From JAPWJZ01 sp038247245 (GTDB taxonomy: Bacteria; Pseudomonadota; Alphaproteobacteria; Micavibrionales; UBA2020), in the NCBI GenBank assembly GCA_038247245.1, contig JBBRVE010000002.1, positions 1 to 64,000 of the forward strand: a stretch of 64,000 nt of DNA. The letters run 5' to 3'. The notes below the pieces were generated by a model, which saw only the letters and a program-made list of their open reading frames with translations, was not told the DNA's origin and made no database searches. The first letter of the stretch is position 1. Every line of letters starts with the position of its first letter. This document shows, in pieces, positions 50,321-58,196 of this stretch. Made by a program: the position numbers and the translations under genes.

Positions 50321-51631
50321 CTAAACGTAATATTTTATAGCCGTGTCGTCCTTTGTCATTGATTTCTTATCAAGAGAAATCACATTTGAATTATCTGAAG
50401 AAATATATTGCATGATACGTTCTGACCATTTCAAAAGCGCTTGTTCCTTTTCTTCACCATATTCGTATCTGTTATAAACAGCTGCAACACCGCTGATAAT
50501 TCCATTCGAGTGATTGAGGATTTTCTCGATCACATGCGGCGCGACGCGCAGGCTTGCCATGTGGCTGGCGGCGCTGCGGCGGAGGTCGTGAACGCGCCAT
50601 TCTGGCAACGCATCAAGGTCTTGGCGGGTTTTGAGGCTTTCGCCTTGTTTGATTGCGCTTTCGTGCCTTTCATTCCTTATTCTTTGAACACGCTTATCAA
50701 GCGCATTCTTTCCTTGGGTAAATCCCGAATAAGGGGTTGTGCCTGTCGTCGTAAAAACGAGGTCGCCCATTTCAGGCGCTTTTTCTAGCAGGCTTAAAGC
50801 GAGCGCGGAAAGCGGCACATCATGCGCACGGTCGGTTTTGGTATTTTCACGCGGCAAGTGCCAAATCTTATTTTTGAAATCGATGTCTTTCCATTTAAGC
50901 GTGGCGACTTCATTGCGCCTTTGCGCAGTAACAAGCGCAAACTGGATGAAGATGCCATAGGGATAGCCTATTTCTTCGCAGGCCTCCCAGACGTCTTTAA
51001 TTTCCAAGGCCGTCAAAACGCGGTCGCGTGAATTATCAGGCGTCTGCTTTGTAACGCCGTCGGCAGGCGAAAAATGGAGTATGTCGCGCTGCACGCACCA
51101 CCTAAAAAATTTCTTGATATGGGCGAGGGCGCGATTGGCGGCGATGGGTGCGCCGCGATCCGTAATACGGTCGAGAATTTTAACGATATTAGCTTTCGTT
51201 ACCTCATGAACCGGCAACGTACCGATTAGAGGTAGAACGTCATTATCAAAGATGCGCCTTTTTTCTTTCCAATGCTTGTTGTGCTGCTTTGCGTATTTCT
51301 CGATGAACTGGTCAAAGGCCGAAGAAACGATATAGGCGCTTCTGGCTTTACGCTTTTGCTCGGTGGGGTCGATATTGTCGGCAATTTTGGCTAGATGCTT
51401 GATGGCGAGGTCACGGGCTGTGTCCAGCGCGATCTTGCCGTATTGCCCGACCGTATGGATGCGCTTGCGACCGCGATGGCGATACCAGACGATAAAGGCT
51501 TTCTTGCCGGACGGATAAATGCGGCAGCCAAAACTTGGTATCTGCGTATCCCAACGGATATCCCATGCGCCGCTTTCACCGCCTGCATAGGTGAAACTGT
51601 CGATATCTCGTTTTGTTAGCTTCTGCGCCAT
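50321..51631 (-). CDS. int: P4-type tyrosine integrase (DUF4102 family)
   Basis: The ATG at 51631 (MAQKLTKRDIDSFTYAGGES) is taken; the TTG two codons earlier lies in the arm repeat. The 436 residues have an N-terminal DUF4102 arm-binding domain (WDTQIPSFGCRIYPSGKKAF, GQYGKIALDTARDLA), a SAM-like core-binding domain (about 100-190), and the catalytic set Arg238 (TAQRRNE), His348-x-x-Arg351 (VHDLRRSAASHM), His374 (LNHS) and Tyr386. It lies beside attR and reads into the element. The 23-bp repeat ends 3 bases before the start codon, suggesting autoregulation. Confidence 0.95.
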   Translation of the reverse strand: MAQKLTKRDIDSFTYAGGESGAWDIRWDTQIPSFGCRIYPSGKKAFIVWYRHRGRKRIHTVGQYGKIALDTARDLAIKHLAKIADNIDPTEQKRKARSAYIVSSAFDQFIEKYAKQHNKHWKEKRRIFDNDVLPLIGTLPVHEVTKANIVKILDRITDRGAPIAANRALAHIKKFFRWCVQRDILHFSPADGVTKQTPDNSRDRVLTALEIKDVWEACEEIGYPYGIFIQFALVTAQRRNEVATLKWKDIDFKNKIWHLPRENTKTDRAHDVPLSALALSLLEKAPEMGDLVFTTTGTTPYSGFTQGKNALDKRVQRIRNERHESAIKQGESLKTRQDLDALPEWRVHDLRRSAASHMASLRVAPHVIEKILNHSNGIISGVAAVYNRYEYGEEKEQALLKWSERIMQYISSDNSNVISLDKKSMTKDDTAIKYYV

Positions 51632-51633
51632 TT

Positions 51634-51656
51634 CCAAGTGACCTATAAGTGACCCA
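51634..51656 (+). repeat. 23-bp direct repeat, right copy (candidate integrase arm site)
   Basis: An exact copy of 31173-31195 in the same orientation. It sits immediately upstream of the integrase start and 118 bases inside attR. Confidence 0.6.
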
Positions 51657-51774
51657 ATTGTAGCGAAACTAGGCGTTTTGTGGAAAACTCTAGCGTAGAA
51701 TACAACAGAAAAAAGCTATTGGATACAGCACTTTAGCGCAAAACGGCGAAAGCTGGCGTAACAACCCGATACGG

Positions 51775-51819
51775 CTACGAATCAGAAGGTTAGGAGTTCG
51801 AATCTCTTTGGGCGCACCA
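51775..51819 (+). repeat. Right attachment site (attR)
   Basis: An exact 45-base copy of the tRNA-Arg 3' end (anticodon loop to CCA). The 5' half of the tRNA is absent here, so this is the displaced chromosomal remnant after integration. Confidence 0.93.
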
Positions 51820-51928
51820 CTTTTCCTCCTCCCATGAAATGAAACTGAAATGAAACGGCACCTGCGGGCTTCTCTTGCGCGGCACTTTTCGTTATGGCAA
51901 TCATAGGGTTCACAACAGGGGAAACATC

Positions 51929-52819
51929 ATGACGGACGGCATCCAGCCTTGGGGCGCAGCCGAAAAAGAAGCGTGGTTTCAAAGCCAGTCTATCCAGCGT
52001 TCATACCAGACAGATGTCGTGGATCGCCTGAATGCGTTGCCGCCGGAAAATTTCAGCATGGAACAATACGGCGCGCTATCGCATGACCCCGCGCGCTATC
52101 CGCTCTATGTCGTGAAAACAAAACCGTGGAACGATGAAAACCCGACGGTGCTCATCACCGGCGGCGTGCACGGGTACGAGGATAGCGGCATCACCGGCGC
52201 GCTGCGGTTTTTGGAAGAAGTCGCGGCCGAATATGGCGACCGCGTGAATTTCGTCGTCTATCCCTGCATCAGCCCGCTGGGCTATGAAATCAACCACCGC
52301 TGGAACCGCAAAGCCGAAGACCCGAACCGCCATTTCTTCGCGGGTGGCACGGCGGAGGAATCTTTGCAGCTGATGGCATCGGTTGAATCGCTGAAGGTGC
52401 GTTTTCGCGCCGCAGTGGATTTGCATGAAACGAATTATCGCGATGTCGACATCACGGCGGAACGCCGTGCGCGCGACGGCCAGAAATTCGAGGCGGGTGA
52501 TGATTTCATCCCCGAGGGCTTTTATCTGGTCGTGCCGTCGACATCCGACGTTACGCTGGGCCATGATGTGATCGATGCGGTGCGCAAGGTCACGCCCATC
52601 GCCATTGATGCCGAAATTCTGGGCTATCCCAGCGATAAGGGCATTATCGTGATTGATGATGTGAACACGCTGCTGCAGGATTTCGCGCGCAAGCATGCCG
52701 ATGTCGCCATGACGACTGAAATCTATCCCGACAAAGCACCCAAAAAAGAAGCCGAAGACGCGCAGATCGCAACGATCAAGACTGTCATCGCCTATGCCTT
52801 GAAAAATCCGTCGCCTTAA
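51929..52819 (+). CDS. M14-family (zinc carboxypeptidase-like) metallopeptidase
   Basis: The ATG at 51929 follows CAGGGG; the longer frame begins in junk next to attR. The 296 residues include ITGGVHGYEDSG with zinc ligands His81 and Glu84, the third ligand in AAVDLHETNYRD, and a candidate catalytic Glu in VAMTTEIYPDK. HxxE...H spacing and the GGxHGxE context place it in M14 near DUF2817/succinylglutamate-desuccinylase-like proteins. There is no signal peptide, so it is cytoplasmic. Substrate unknown. Confidence 0.85.
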   Translation: MTDGIQPWGAAEKEAWFQSQSIQRSYQTDVVDRLNALPPENFSMEQYGALSHDPARYPLYVVKTKPWNDENPTVLITGGVHGYEDSGITGALRFLEEVAAEYGDRVNFVVYPCISPLGYEINHRWNRKAEDPNRHFFAGGTAEESLQLMASVESLKVRFRAAVDLHETNYRDVDITAERRARDGQKFEAGDDFIPEGFYLVVPSTSDVTLGHDVIDAVRKVTPIAIDAEILGYPSDKGIIVIDDVNTLLQDFARKHADVAMTTEIYPDKAPKKEAEDAQIATIKTVIAYALKNPSP

Positions 52820-53829
52820 GGGTTCAGTCGGGGGGTTTTCTTTTTCGCAGGCGCGGGGGCTGTGGCCAGCGCCTTAAACGATTCCTCGCGCTCTGCCGCC
52901 GAGTTGAAATAGACGCGCACCGGTTCCGGATACGGGTTATCGGATGTTTTCTGGCGTTCCAGCGACATGCTGAATTTGAATGCCGCTGATGCATCGGGGC
53001 GGTCGTCGTTAAAGAACGACACGGATGTAAAATCTTCCGGCTTCACATACACGGCGCGGCCATTCGTCTGCACCTGCGTCAGCGCACCGCTGGCGGCGGC
53101 CAGCTTGGTGGCGAAATTCACGCGGTCTGCGGTTTCTTCTTCCTTTGCGCGGCGCTGCGCCTCCCTGCTCAATGCCTGCAGGTCGCTGACGGAGGCGTCC
53201 TTGTCTTCCAGAAGGTTGTTCAGGATCTCGCTCACGCGGTCGCGCTTGAAGGTATGGTCGTTCGTCTGCACATCCAGCGAACCGGACGCGTTGAAATACA
53301 CGTTCACCTGCGATCCGTCATCGCGGATTTCACGCACCTCTGCGGGGTCGATATACAATGCTAGGGGATTGTACCAGCGTGCATGCGCTTCCTGCGGCTT
53401 GAATTCCAGCAGCGTTTTGCCGGTGGCGTGCACGGCATCCAGCAGCGATGAAAGCTCCGCCGGCTTGACGTGATAGTTTTCTTCCCATCCCGCGCCCTTC
53501 ACGCCGATGATCGCACCCTGCGTGCCATCCTTGGTCACTTCGGTCACGGTTGCGAAGGTCACGGCCCTGGGCGATATGAAATGCGGATATTCCTTGTCCT
53601 CGTGGCGCATGGGCAGCGAGACCAGCGGGTTGCCCGCGTCAGCGAGTTTTTGGAGCAGTGCGCCCGTGTCGATATTGGAGCTTTTCGCGTTGAGGTAAAG
53701 CAGCACGCCCTTTTCATTAAAAATCGTCAGTTCGTCCTTTTCCGGTAAAACATGGATGGCGGTGACGGTGGAAAGGTCGACGAAGCGCGGTTTTTCTTCC
53801 GATGCGCTGATATTGACGAGGTTTTTCAT
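52816..53829 (-). CDS. Unknown cytoplasmic protein
   Basis: The start at 53829 (MKNLVNISASEEKPRFVDLS) follows CGGAG; the frame to 53865 is not needed. The 337 residues are beta-rich with two similar strand sets (TVTAIHVLPEKDELTIFNEK and PAEVREIRDDGSQVNVYFNA), then a helical stretch (VSEILNNLLEDKDASVSDLQ, ALSREAQRRAKEEETADRV) and a further beta unit (SFFNDDRPDASAAFKFSMSL). The end is a Lys/Pro-rich tail. It is convergent with the peptidase, overlapping by 4 bp. No family is recognised. Confidence 0.6.
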   Translation of the reverse strand: MKNLVNISASEEKPRFVDLSTVTAIHVLPEKDELTIFNEKGVLLYLNAKSSNIDTGALLQKLADAGNPLVSLPMRHEDKEYPHFISPRAVTFATVTEVTKDGTQGAIIGVKGAGWEENYHVKPAELSSLLDAVHATGKTLLEFKPQEAHARWYNPLALYIDPAEVREIRDDGSQVNVYFNASGSLDVQTNDHTFKRDRVSEILNNLLEDKDASVSDLQALSREAQRRAKEEETADRVNFATKLAAASGALTQVQTNGRAVYVKPEDFTSVSFFNDDRPDASAAFKFSMSLERQKTSDNPYPEPVRVYFNSAAEREESFKALATAPAPAKKKTPRLNP

Positions 53830-54006
53830 GGGGAAGACTCCGGCTGTTGAAATGCATTCAGGCATTCTAATGCTGCTTTATGCTATGTCAAATGATTATC
53901 TTAATAATATAATGTTATCAGTAGTTAGATTTTAAATATTGAATTACGGGCAGACTTATATTATACATAACATTATAAAAACCGGAGCCTAAACAAAGGT
54001 TAAGGC

Positions 54007-55212
54007 ATGAGCAATGCGCCGCCCATCATCCTCGACGACGCCATCAAGCAGCTGGCTGAAAAGGGCAGCTATGCGGATTTCCGTGCGGGCGTTGCGCATC
54101 TGATGGACGATATGCGCACGCGCAAGGCGGTGCTGTCGCTGGTGCGTGCGCTGCCCAGAAATTTCAGGAACTGGCAAAAAACGGAATCCGTGCGCCTTCA
54201 CGTCGAATTAAACGGCGCGGAAGTGACCGTGCCGAACGTGCTGGCGGCGGAGGTCAAGCGTCTCGACAGCCGCATCGACACCCATGAATTCAAGGCCGTC
54301 AACGGCTTGAAAATCGAATACGAAGACGGCGTGCTGGAAAAAATGCTGGCGGGCATGAAGCCCGACGGGCGCGGCTACACCGATGTGCATGAAATTTTCA
54401 TGGAGAAAATCGGCCAGCCCGCGCGCAACCATGTGCTGCGTGAACAATCGCGCATTACTGGCTTGCGCAAGAAATACGATGACGTGCGCGTGACCGTGCG
54501 CGAGGGCACGGACGGCCAGCCCGAATTCCGCGCGTTTTCTGTCACGCAAGACGGCATCGATGCGCAAGCGAGGCAGGCACAGGATGCGCGCGCGCGAGCC
54601 ATCGCCGAAATTACCGATATCGCGCGCTATATTTCCGCCGTCACCGCGCCGGATGTGGATGGAAAATTGCGCTCTGCCATTAAAGTGCAGCTAAGGTATG
54701 TGCAGGATCCGCCCGTGCTGGCATGGCAGAAACGCGAAGTATTCGCGATGCTGGGCAAACGCGAAACGCCCGATCCCGCATCGCTGAACGTGCCTGCCCG
54801 CATCCATGCCGCGCTGGCGCAGGGCAACGCCAACATGCAGACGCAGTTCAATGACGCGGTGAAGCAGGTCCCCATCACGCCGTCGCCGCAGGTCATGAAG
54901 GAATTGACGGATGCCGTGCTGAACACGGAAACGGGCGAAGGCATGCCCGTGCGCAAACTGGTCAGCGAATATTTCGTGACGCCCATGGTGCAGTGGATGA
55001 AACAGAATTTGGCCGACGTGATCGCGCAGACGAAAGAATTCAGCGATACGGTCGTGGTTGTCGATGCGCTGGGGGCACCCCGGCGCATCGCGACCGCTCA
55101 TACCCATTCGGCCTTCGGCGTCTGGGCCAAAACCGGCCTGAAAACGCAAGCGCCCGTGAAGGCGCCGCGCACCGCGTCATTCAAAAAATCTGTGGCGCAG
55201 AAGTTTATTTAA
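54007..55212 (+). CDS. Unknown cytoplasmic protein
   Basis: A 401-residue protein without signal peptide or membrane segments. It has a helical N-terminus (DDAIKQLAEKGSYADFRAGV), a beta-rich middle (VRLHVELNGAEVTVPNVLAA, GLKIEYEDGVLEKMLAGMKP), a helical part (QARQAQDARARAIAEITDIA) and a C-terminus with FSDTVVVVDALGAPRRIATA. It is preceded by a 140-base AT-rich spacer and overlaps the convergent enoyl-CoA hydratase gene by 8 bp. No family is recognised; composition and length support a real gene. Confidence 0.6.
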   Translation: MSNAPPIILDDAIKQLAEKGSYADFRAGVAHLMDDMRTRKAVLSLVRALPRNFRNWQKTESVRLHVELNGAEVTVPNVLAAEVKRLDSRIDTHEFKAVNGLKIEYEDGVLEKMLAGMKPDGRGYTDVHEIFMEKIGQPARNHVLREQSRITGLRKKYDDVRVTVREGTDGQPEFRAFSVTQDGIDAQARQAQDARARAIAEITDIARYISAVTAPDVDGKLRSAIKVQLRYVQDPPVLAWQKREVFAMLGKRETPDPASLNVPARIHAALAQGNANMQTQFNDAVKQVPITPSPQVMKELTDAVLNTETGEGMPVRKLVSEYFVTPMVQWMKQNLADVIAQTKEFSDTVVVVDALGAPRRIATAHTHSAFGVWAKTGLKTQAPVKAPRTASFKKSVAQKFI

Positions 55213-55963
55213 ATTTCGGTTTGCGTTTTTCGCGGAAGGCGTTCAGCGCCTCTTTCGCGTCTTCCGACCCCAATGCCTGTTTGAACACTTTCGCCTCCGC
55301 AGCGATGCGGTCGGATACAGATTCAAAATCGCGGCGCAGCAGCGATTTGGTTTGGCGCAGGGCCTCGCGCGGCTTGGCGGCCAGTTTTTTGGCGGTTTTC
55401 AGCGCGGTTTTTTCAAGGTCGTCGGCGGCGACCACAGCGGTCGCAATGCCCATTTCCTTCGCCGCCGCAGGCGTGAACGGCTCGCCCAGCAGCAGTAATT
55501 CGGACGCGCGCTGGAGCCCCGCGACCTTGGGCAGCAGCAGGCTGGCAGCGGCTTCGGGCACCAGACCCAGATCGACGAAGGGCATCGCCATCACGGCGCT
55601 GTCCACCACATACACGAAATCGCAATGCAGCAGCATGGTGACGCCGATGCCGATTGCCGTGCCGTTGACGGCGGCGACGACGGGCAGCTTCGCCTCCGAT
55701 ATCGCTTTCAAAAAATTCAGCACGGGGCTGTTTTTTCCATCGGGCGGGTTGGTCAGGAAATCTTCAAGATCATTGCCGGCGGTGAATGAATTTTTCACGC
55801 CCGTGATGATGATGGCGCGCACCGCGGGATTTTTCTCCGCATCGTTCAGCGCATCGGCCATGGCCTGATACATCTCGCCGGTCAGCGCGTTTTTCTTGTC
55901 GGGGCGGTTCATGCGGATGGTCAAAATACCATCATCGACCGTCGTCGTGACGTGATCGGACAT
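55205..55963 (-). CDS. Enoyl-CoA hydratase/isomerase (crotonase family)
   Basis: The start at 55963 (MSDHVTTTVDDGILTIRMNR) follows GGGGAGA. The 252 residues fit the crotonase fold. The oxyanion-hole regions are NSFTAGNDLEDFL and PVVAAVNGTAIGIGVTMLLH, and the catalytic-loop segment is FVDLGLVPEAAASLLLPKVA with the Glu used by enoyl-CoA isomerases. It acts in fatty acyl-CoA metabolism. Hydratase versus delta3-delta2 isomerase cannot be decided; the LVPEAAxSLLLP context leans to the isomerase-like branch. Confidence 0.9.
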   Translation of the reverse strand: MSDHVTTTVDDGILTIRMNRPDKKNALTGEMYQAMADALNDAEKNPAVRAIIITGVKNSFTAGNDLEDFLTNPPDGKNSPVLNFLKAISEAKLPVVAAVNGTAIGIGVTMLLHCDFVYVVDSAVMAMPFVDLGLVPEAAASLLLPKVAGLQRASELLLLGEPFTPAAAKEMGIATAVVAADDLEKTALKTAKKLAAKPREALRQTKSLLRRDFESVSDRIAAEAKVFKQALGSEDAKEALNAFREKRKPKFK

Positions 55964-56035
55964 GCGGAATCTCCCCTGCAAAACAAATAATTGTATAGAA
56001 AAGTTGTAGCAGGTCGGGGAAAGCGCGGCAATACC

Positions 56036-57040
56036 TCAGGCCCTGGCGAAAAGGTCGAGGTTTGCCGCGATTTTAAAGGATTTCAGGCGCGTGGCGTGGT
56101 CATGGATATGCCCCGTCAGCATCAATTCGTCAGGTTTCAGGTCGGTGATCACCTCGCGCAAGCCATTTTCCACCTGCGCGCCCGTGCCGACAAATGAATA
56201 GGCGAGGGCATGGTTGACCATCGCCTTTTCGGCGGGCGACCAAAAGGATTCGATGTTGTCTATCGGCGGCGGCAATTGCCCGGGACGTCCGCGCCGCAGA
56301 TTGACGAAGGCCTGCTGGTGCGATGTGAAATGGTATTTCGCGGCTTCTTCCGTCTCCGCCGCAAGCACGTTGACGGTCAGCATGAAATACGGTTTTTCCA
56401 ATTGCGCCGACGGGCGGAACTGCGTGCGATAGATATGCAGCGCGGCATGTAATGCATCCGGCGCGAAATGGGATGCAAATGCGTAGGGTAAACCAAGGGC
56501 CGCTGCCAGCTGCGCGCCAAAGGTGCTGGAGCCCAGCATCCAGATCGGCACATGCAAGCCTGCACCCGGCACAGCGCGGAGTTTCTGCCCCGGCGCGATA
56601 TCGTCGAACAAAATCTGCAATTCCTGCACATCCTGCGGGAAACGCTCGGCTGCCGCCATCACATCGCGGCGCAGGGCCTGTGACGTCATCTGGTCGGTGC
56701 CGGGCGCGCGGCCCAGGCCAAGGTCGATACGCCCGGGGTAGAGTGATTCCAGCGTGCCGAACTGTTCGGCGATCACCAGCGGCGAATGGTTTGGCAGCAT
56801 GATGCCGCCCGATCCCACGCGGATTTTTTTCGTGCCGCCCGCGATATGTGCGATCACAACGGCGGTTGCGGCTGATGCGATGCCCGGCATGTTGTGATGC
56901 TCGGCCAGCCAGAAACGGGTGTAACCGGTTTCCTCCGCCAGTTGCGCCAGTTCAAGGCTGTTGCGGAACGAATCCGCCGGCGTTGCGCCATCGGGAACGG
57001 GGCAGAGGTCGAGGATGGAAACGGGGATTTTCGCGGTCAT
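56036..57040 (-). CDS. LLM-class flavin-dependent oxidoreductase
   Basis: The start at 57040 (MTAKIPVSILDLCPVPDGAT) matches the family start; upstream codons to 57103 do not. The 334-residue TIM-barrel protein shows GYTRFWLAEHHNMPGIASAA, VGSGGIMLPNHSPLVIAEQF, LYPGRIDLGLGRAPGTDQMT and GVAAALGLPYAF-like sequence (LAAALGLPYAFASHFAPDAL). These are diagnostic of the MsnO8-type luciferase-like group, which binds FMN. Substrate unknown. It is a single gene, divergent from the dehydrogenase-like gene at 57161. Confidence 0.93.
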   Translation of the reverse strand: MTAKIPVSILDLCPVPDGATPADSFRNSLELAQLAEETGYTRFWLAEHHNMPGIASAATAVVIAHIAGGTKKIRVGSGGIMLPNHSPLVIAEQFGTLESLYPGRIDLGLGRAPGTDQMTSQALRRDVMAAAERFPQDVQELQILFDDIAPGQKLRAVPGAGLHVPIWMLGSSTFGAQLAAALGLPYAFASHFAPDALHAALHIYRTQFRPSAQLEKPYFMLTVNVLAAETEEAAKYHFTSHQQAFVNLRRGRPGQLPPPIDNIESFWSPAEKAMVNHALAYSFVGTGAQVENGLREVITDLKPDELMLTGHIHDHATRLKSFKIAANLDLFARA

Positions 57041-57160
57041 GGGCGGGGCACCGGTTTTTTCGTGGTTCCGGGCCTGATATAGCGTCCGGCATTCGTTTTT
57101 CAAGATGACCGCCAGCGGCCTTCATGTATATAATCCCCCCGTCATAAAGGGTATGCAACC

Positions 57161-57739
57161 ATGAAAATAGCGATTGTGGGCCGCGGCGTCTTCGGCACAT
57201 TTCTGGCGGATGAACTGGCTGCACATGCGGAAATTTCCGATGATGCGGATATTGTGCTGATCGCGGTGCCGGTCTCGGCTGTCGGCGATGTCGCGCAAAA
57301 ACATGCGGGCAAGCATCTGGTCAATTTATGCTCCGTACAGGCGAAGCCGAATGATGCCTGTCTGGCGCACAGCGCACGCGTTTCCGGCATTCACCCGATG
57401 TTCGGCCCGCAAAGCCCCGTCACCAACCGTTCCTGCGTCGTGACGCTGGAATGTGCGGAAACGGCGGCTGTCGTAGACCTGTTCAAAAAAATCGGCTGCG
57501 AGATTGTGACGCATGACACTAATGGCAAGCAGATCACCGGCAAGATGCATGACGAAATGATGCGCAAGACGCATCTGCCCGTGCTGATGTTCGGTGAACT
57601 GGCGGCGTTGATTGCGGAACAGGCGAAGGATGTGCCCGATAACTGCCTGCCCACCTCGTTCAAACGCCTGAAGGCGCTCGCCGAGCAGATGAAGGATATG
57701 TCGCCCGGCACTGTCGAAAGTATCCGCAGTAACCTTTGA
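57161..57739 (+). CDS. Short prephenate-dehydrogenase-like protein
   Basis: A 192-residue protein with an N-terminal Rossmann fold (MKIAIVGRGVFGTFLADELA, GxGxxG) and the TyrA-type loop HLVNLCSVQAKPNDACLA, then GIHPMFGPQSPVTNRSCVVT, which matches the prephenate dehydrogenase HPMFGP motif. Normal TyrA is 280-370 residues with a C-terminal dimerisation domain; here only a short helical end remains (HDEMMRKTHLPVLMFGELAA). It may be a compact paralog rather than the main tyrosine-pathway enzyme. No truncation scar was seen. Confidence 0.75.
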   Translation: MKIAIVGRGVFGTFLADELAAHAEISDDADIVLIAVPVSAVGDVAQKHAGKHLVNLCSVQAKPNDACLAHSARVSGIHPMFGPQSPVTNRSCVVTLECAETAAVVDLFKKIGCEIVTHDTNGKQITGKMHDEMMRKTHLPVLMFGELAALIAEQAKDVPDNCLPTSFKRLKALAEQMKDMSPGTVESIRSNL

Positions 57740-57751
57740 TTTTCAAAAACC

Positions 57752-58114
57752 TTAAGGGGCGGGGCGGCGCGTGAAGCGTGCGGTTGCCGGCGCTGTCACC
57801 TTTTTGCGGAGCTGCATGGCGGCTAAAAAAACTTCCTGCAGCGTGACGGGCTCCGCATTCTCCGGGCGGATGACGAGCGGGCTATAGGGCAGGGTGATGA
57901 AGGTCTCGTTTTTGCGCTCTACGCTTCCCAACACCACATAAAGACGCGCCGCGCTGTCGTCGCCGCGCTGATCCATCTTTGAACTCACGATCTCCCATAC
58001 GCCGCATTTATTGCGGTTCCAGCTGTTGTCTTCCGTGCCGGGTTCGGCAAGCACATCGACGATCACGCGCTGACCACTGCGGATAAAGTCTGGAATGTCG
58101 TCCGGTGCTGCCAC
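57752..58114 (-). CDS. Unknown small cytoplasmic protein
   Basis: A 120-residue beta-rich protein (FIRSGQRVIVDVLAEPGTED, CGVWEIVSSKMDQRG, ARLYVVLGSVERKNETFITL, PVTLQEVFLAAMQLRKKV). There is no signal peptide. It is convergent with the dehydrogenase-like gene. An AT-rich 80-base spacer separates it from the antiporter gene. No family is recognised. Confidence 0.55.
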   Translation of the reverse strand: MAAPDDIPDFIRSGQRVIVDVLAEPGTEDNSWNRNKCGVWEIVSSKMDQRGDDSAARLYVVLGSVERKNETFITLPYSPLVIRPENAEPVTLQEVFLAAMQLRKKVTAPATARFTRRPAP

Positions 58115-58196
58115 GCATCAACCTTTGTTTGAGGTATTATAATAAGAATTATATGATATATATAGTTTATTTTACGATATATGTCAATAAAATTCG

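Larger units (their letters stand above)
31129..51819. mobile_element. Integrative mobilizable element in tRNA-Arg(ACG), about 20.7 kb
   Basis: The element is bounded by an exact 45-bp direct repeat (31084-31128 and 51775-51819), with a P4-type integrase next to the right end. Inside are AlpA-type and HTH genes, an HTH replication-type gene, a XerC-like recombinase, a primase-helicase, an XRE regulator, a MobA/MobL relaxase with an RSF1010-like oriT, and a large Rhs toxin locus with four orphan tips and immunity genes. No type IV secretion, coupling-protein or conjugation gene was seen, so transfer would need a helper. GC is uneven: high in the mobilization module, low in toxin tips and immunity genes. 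Confidence 0.93.

Noticed and set aside
31129..51819. Prophage
   Set aside because: No capsid, terminase, portal, tail or lysis gene; the relaxase and oriT indicate a mobilizable element instead.
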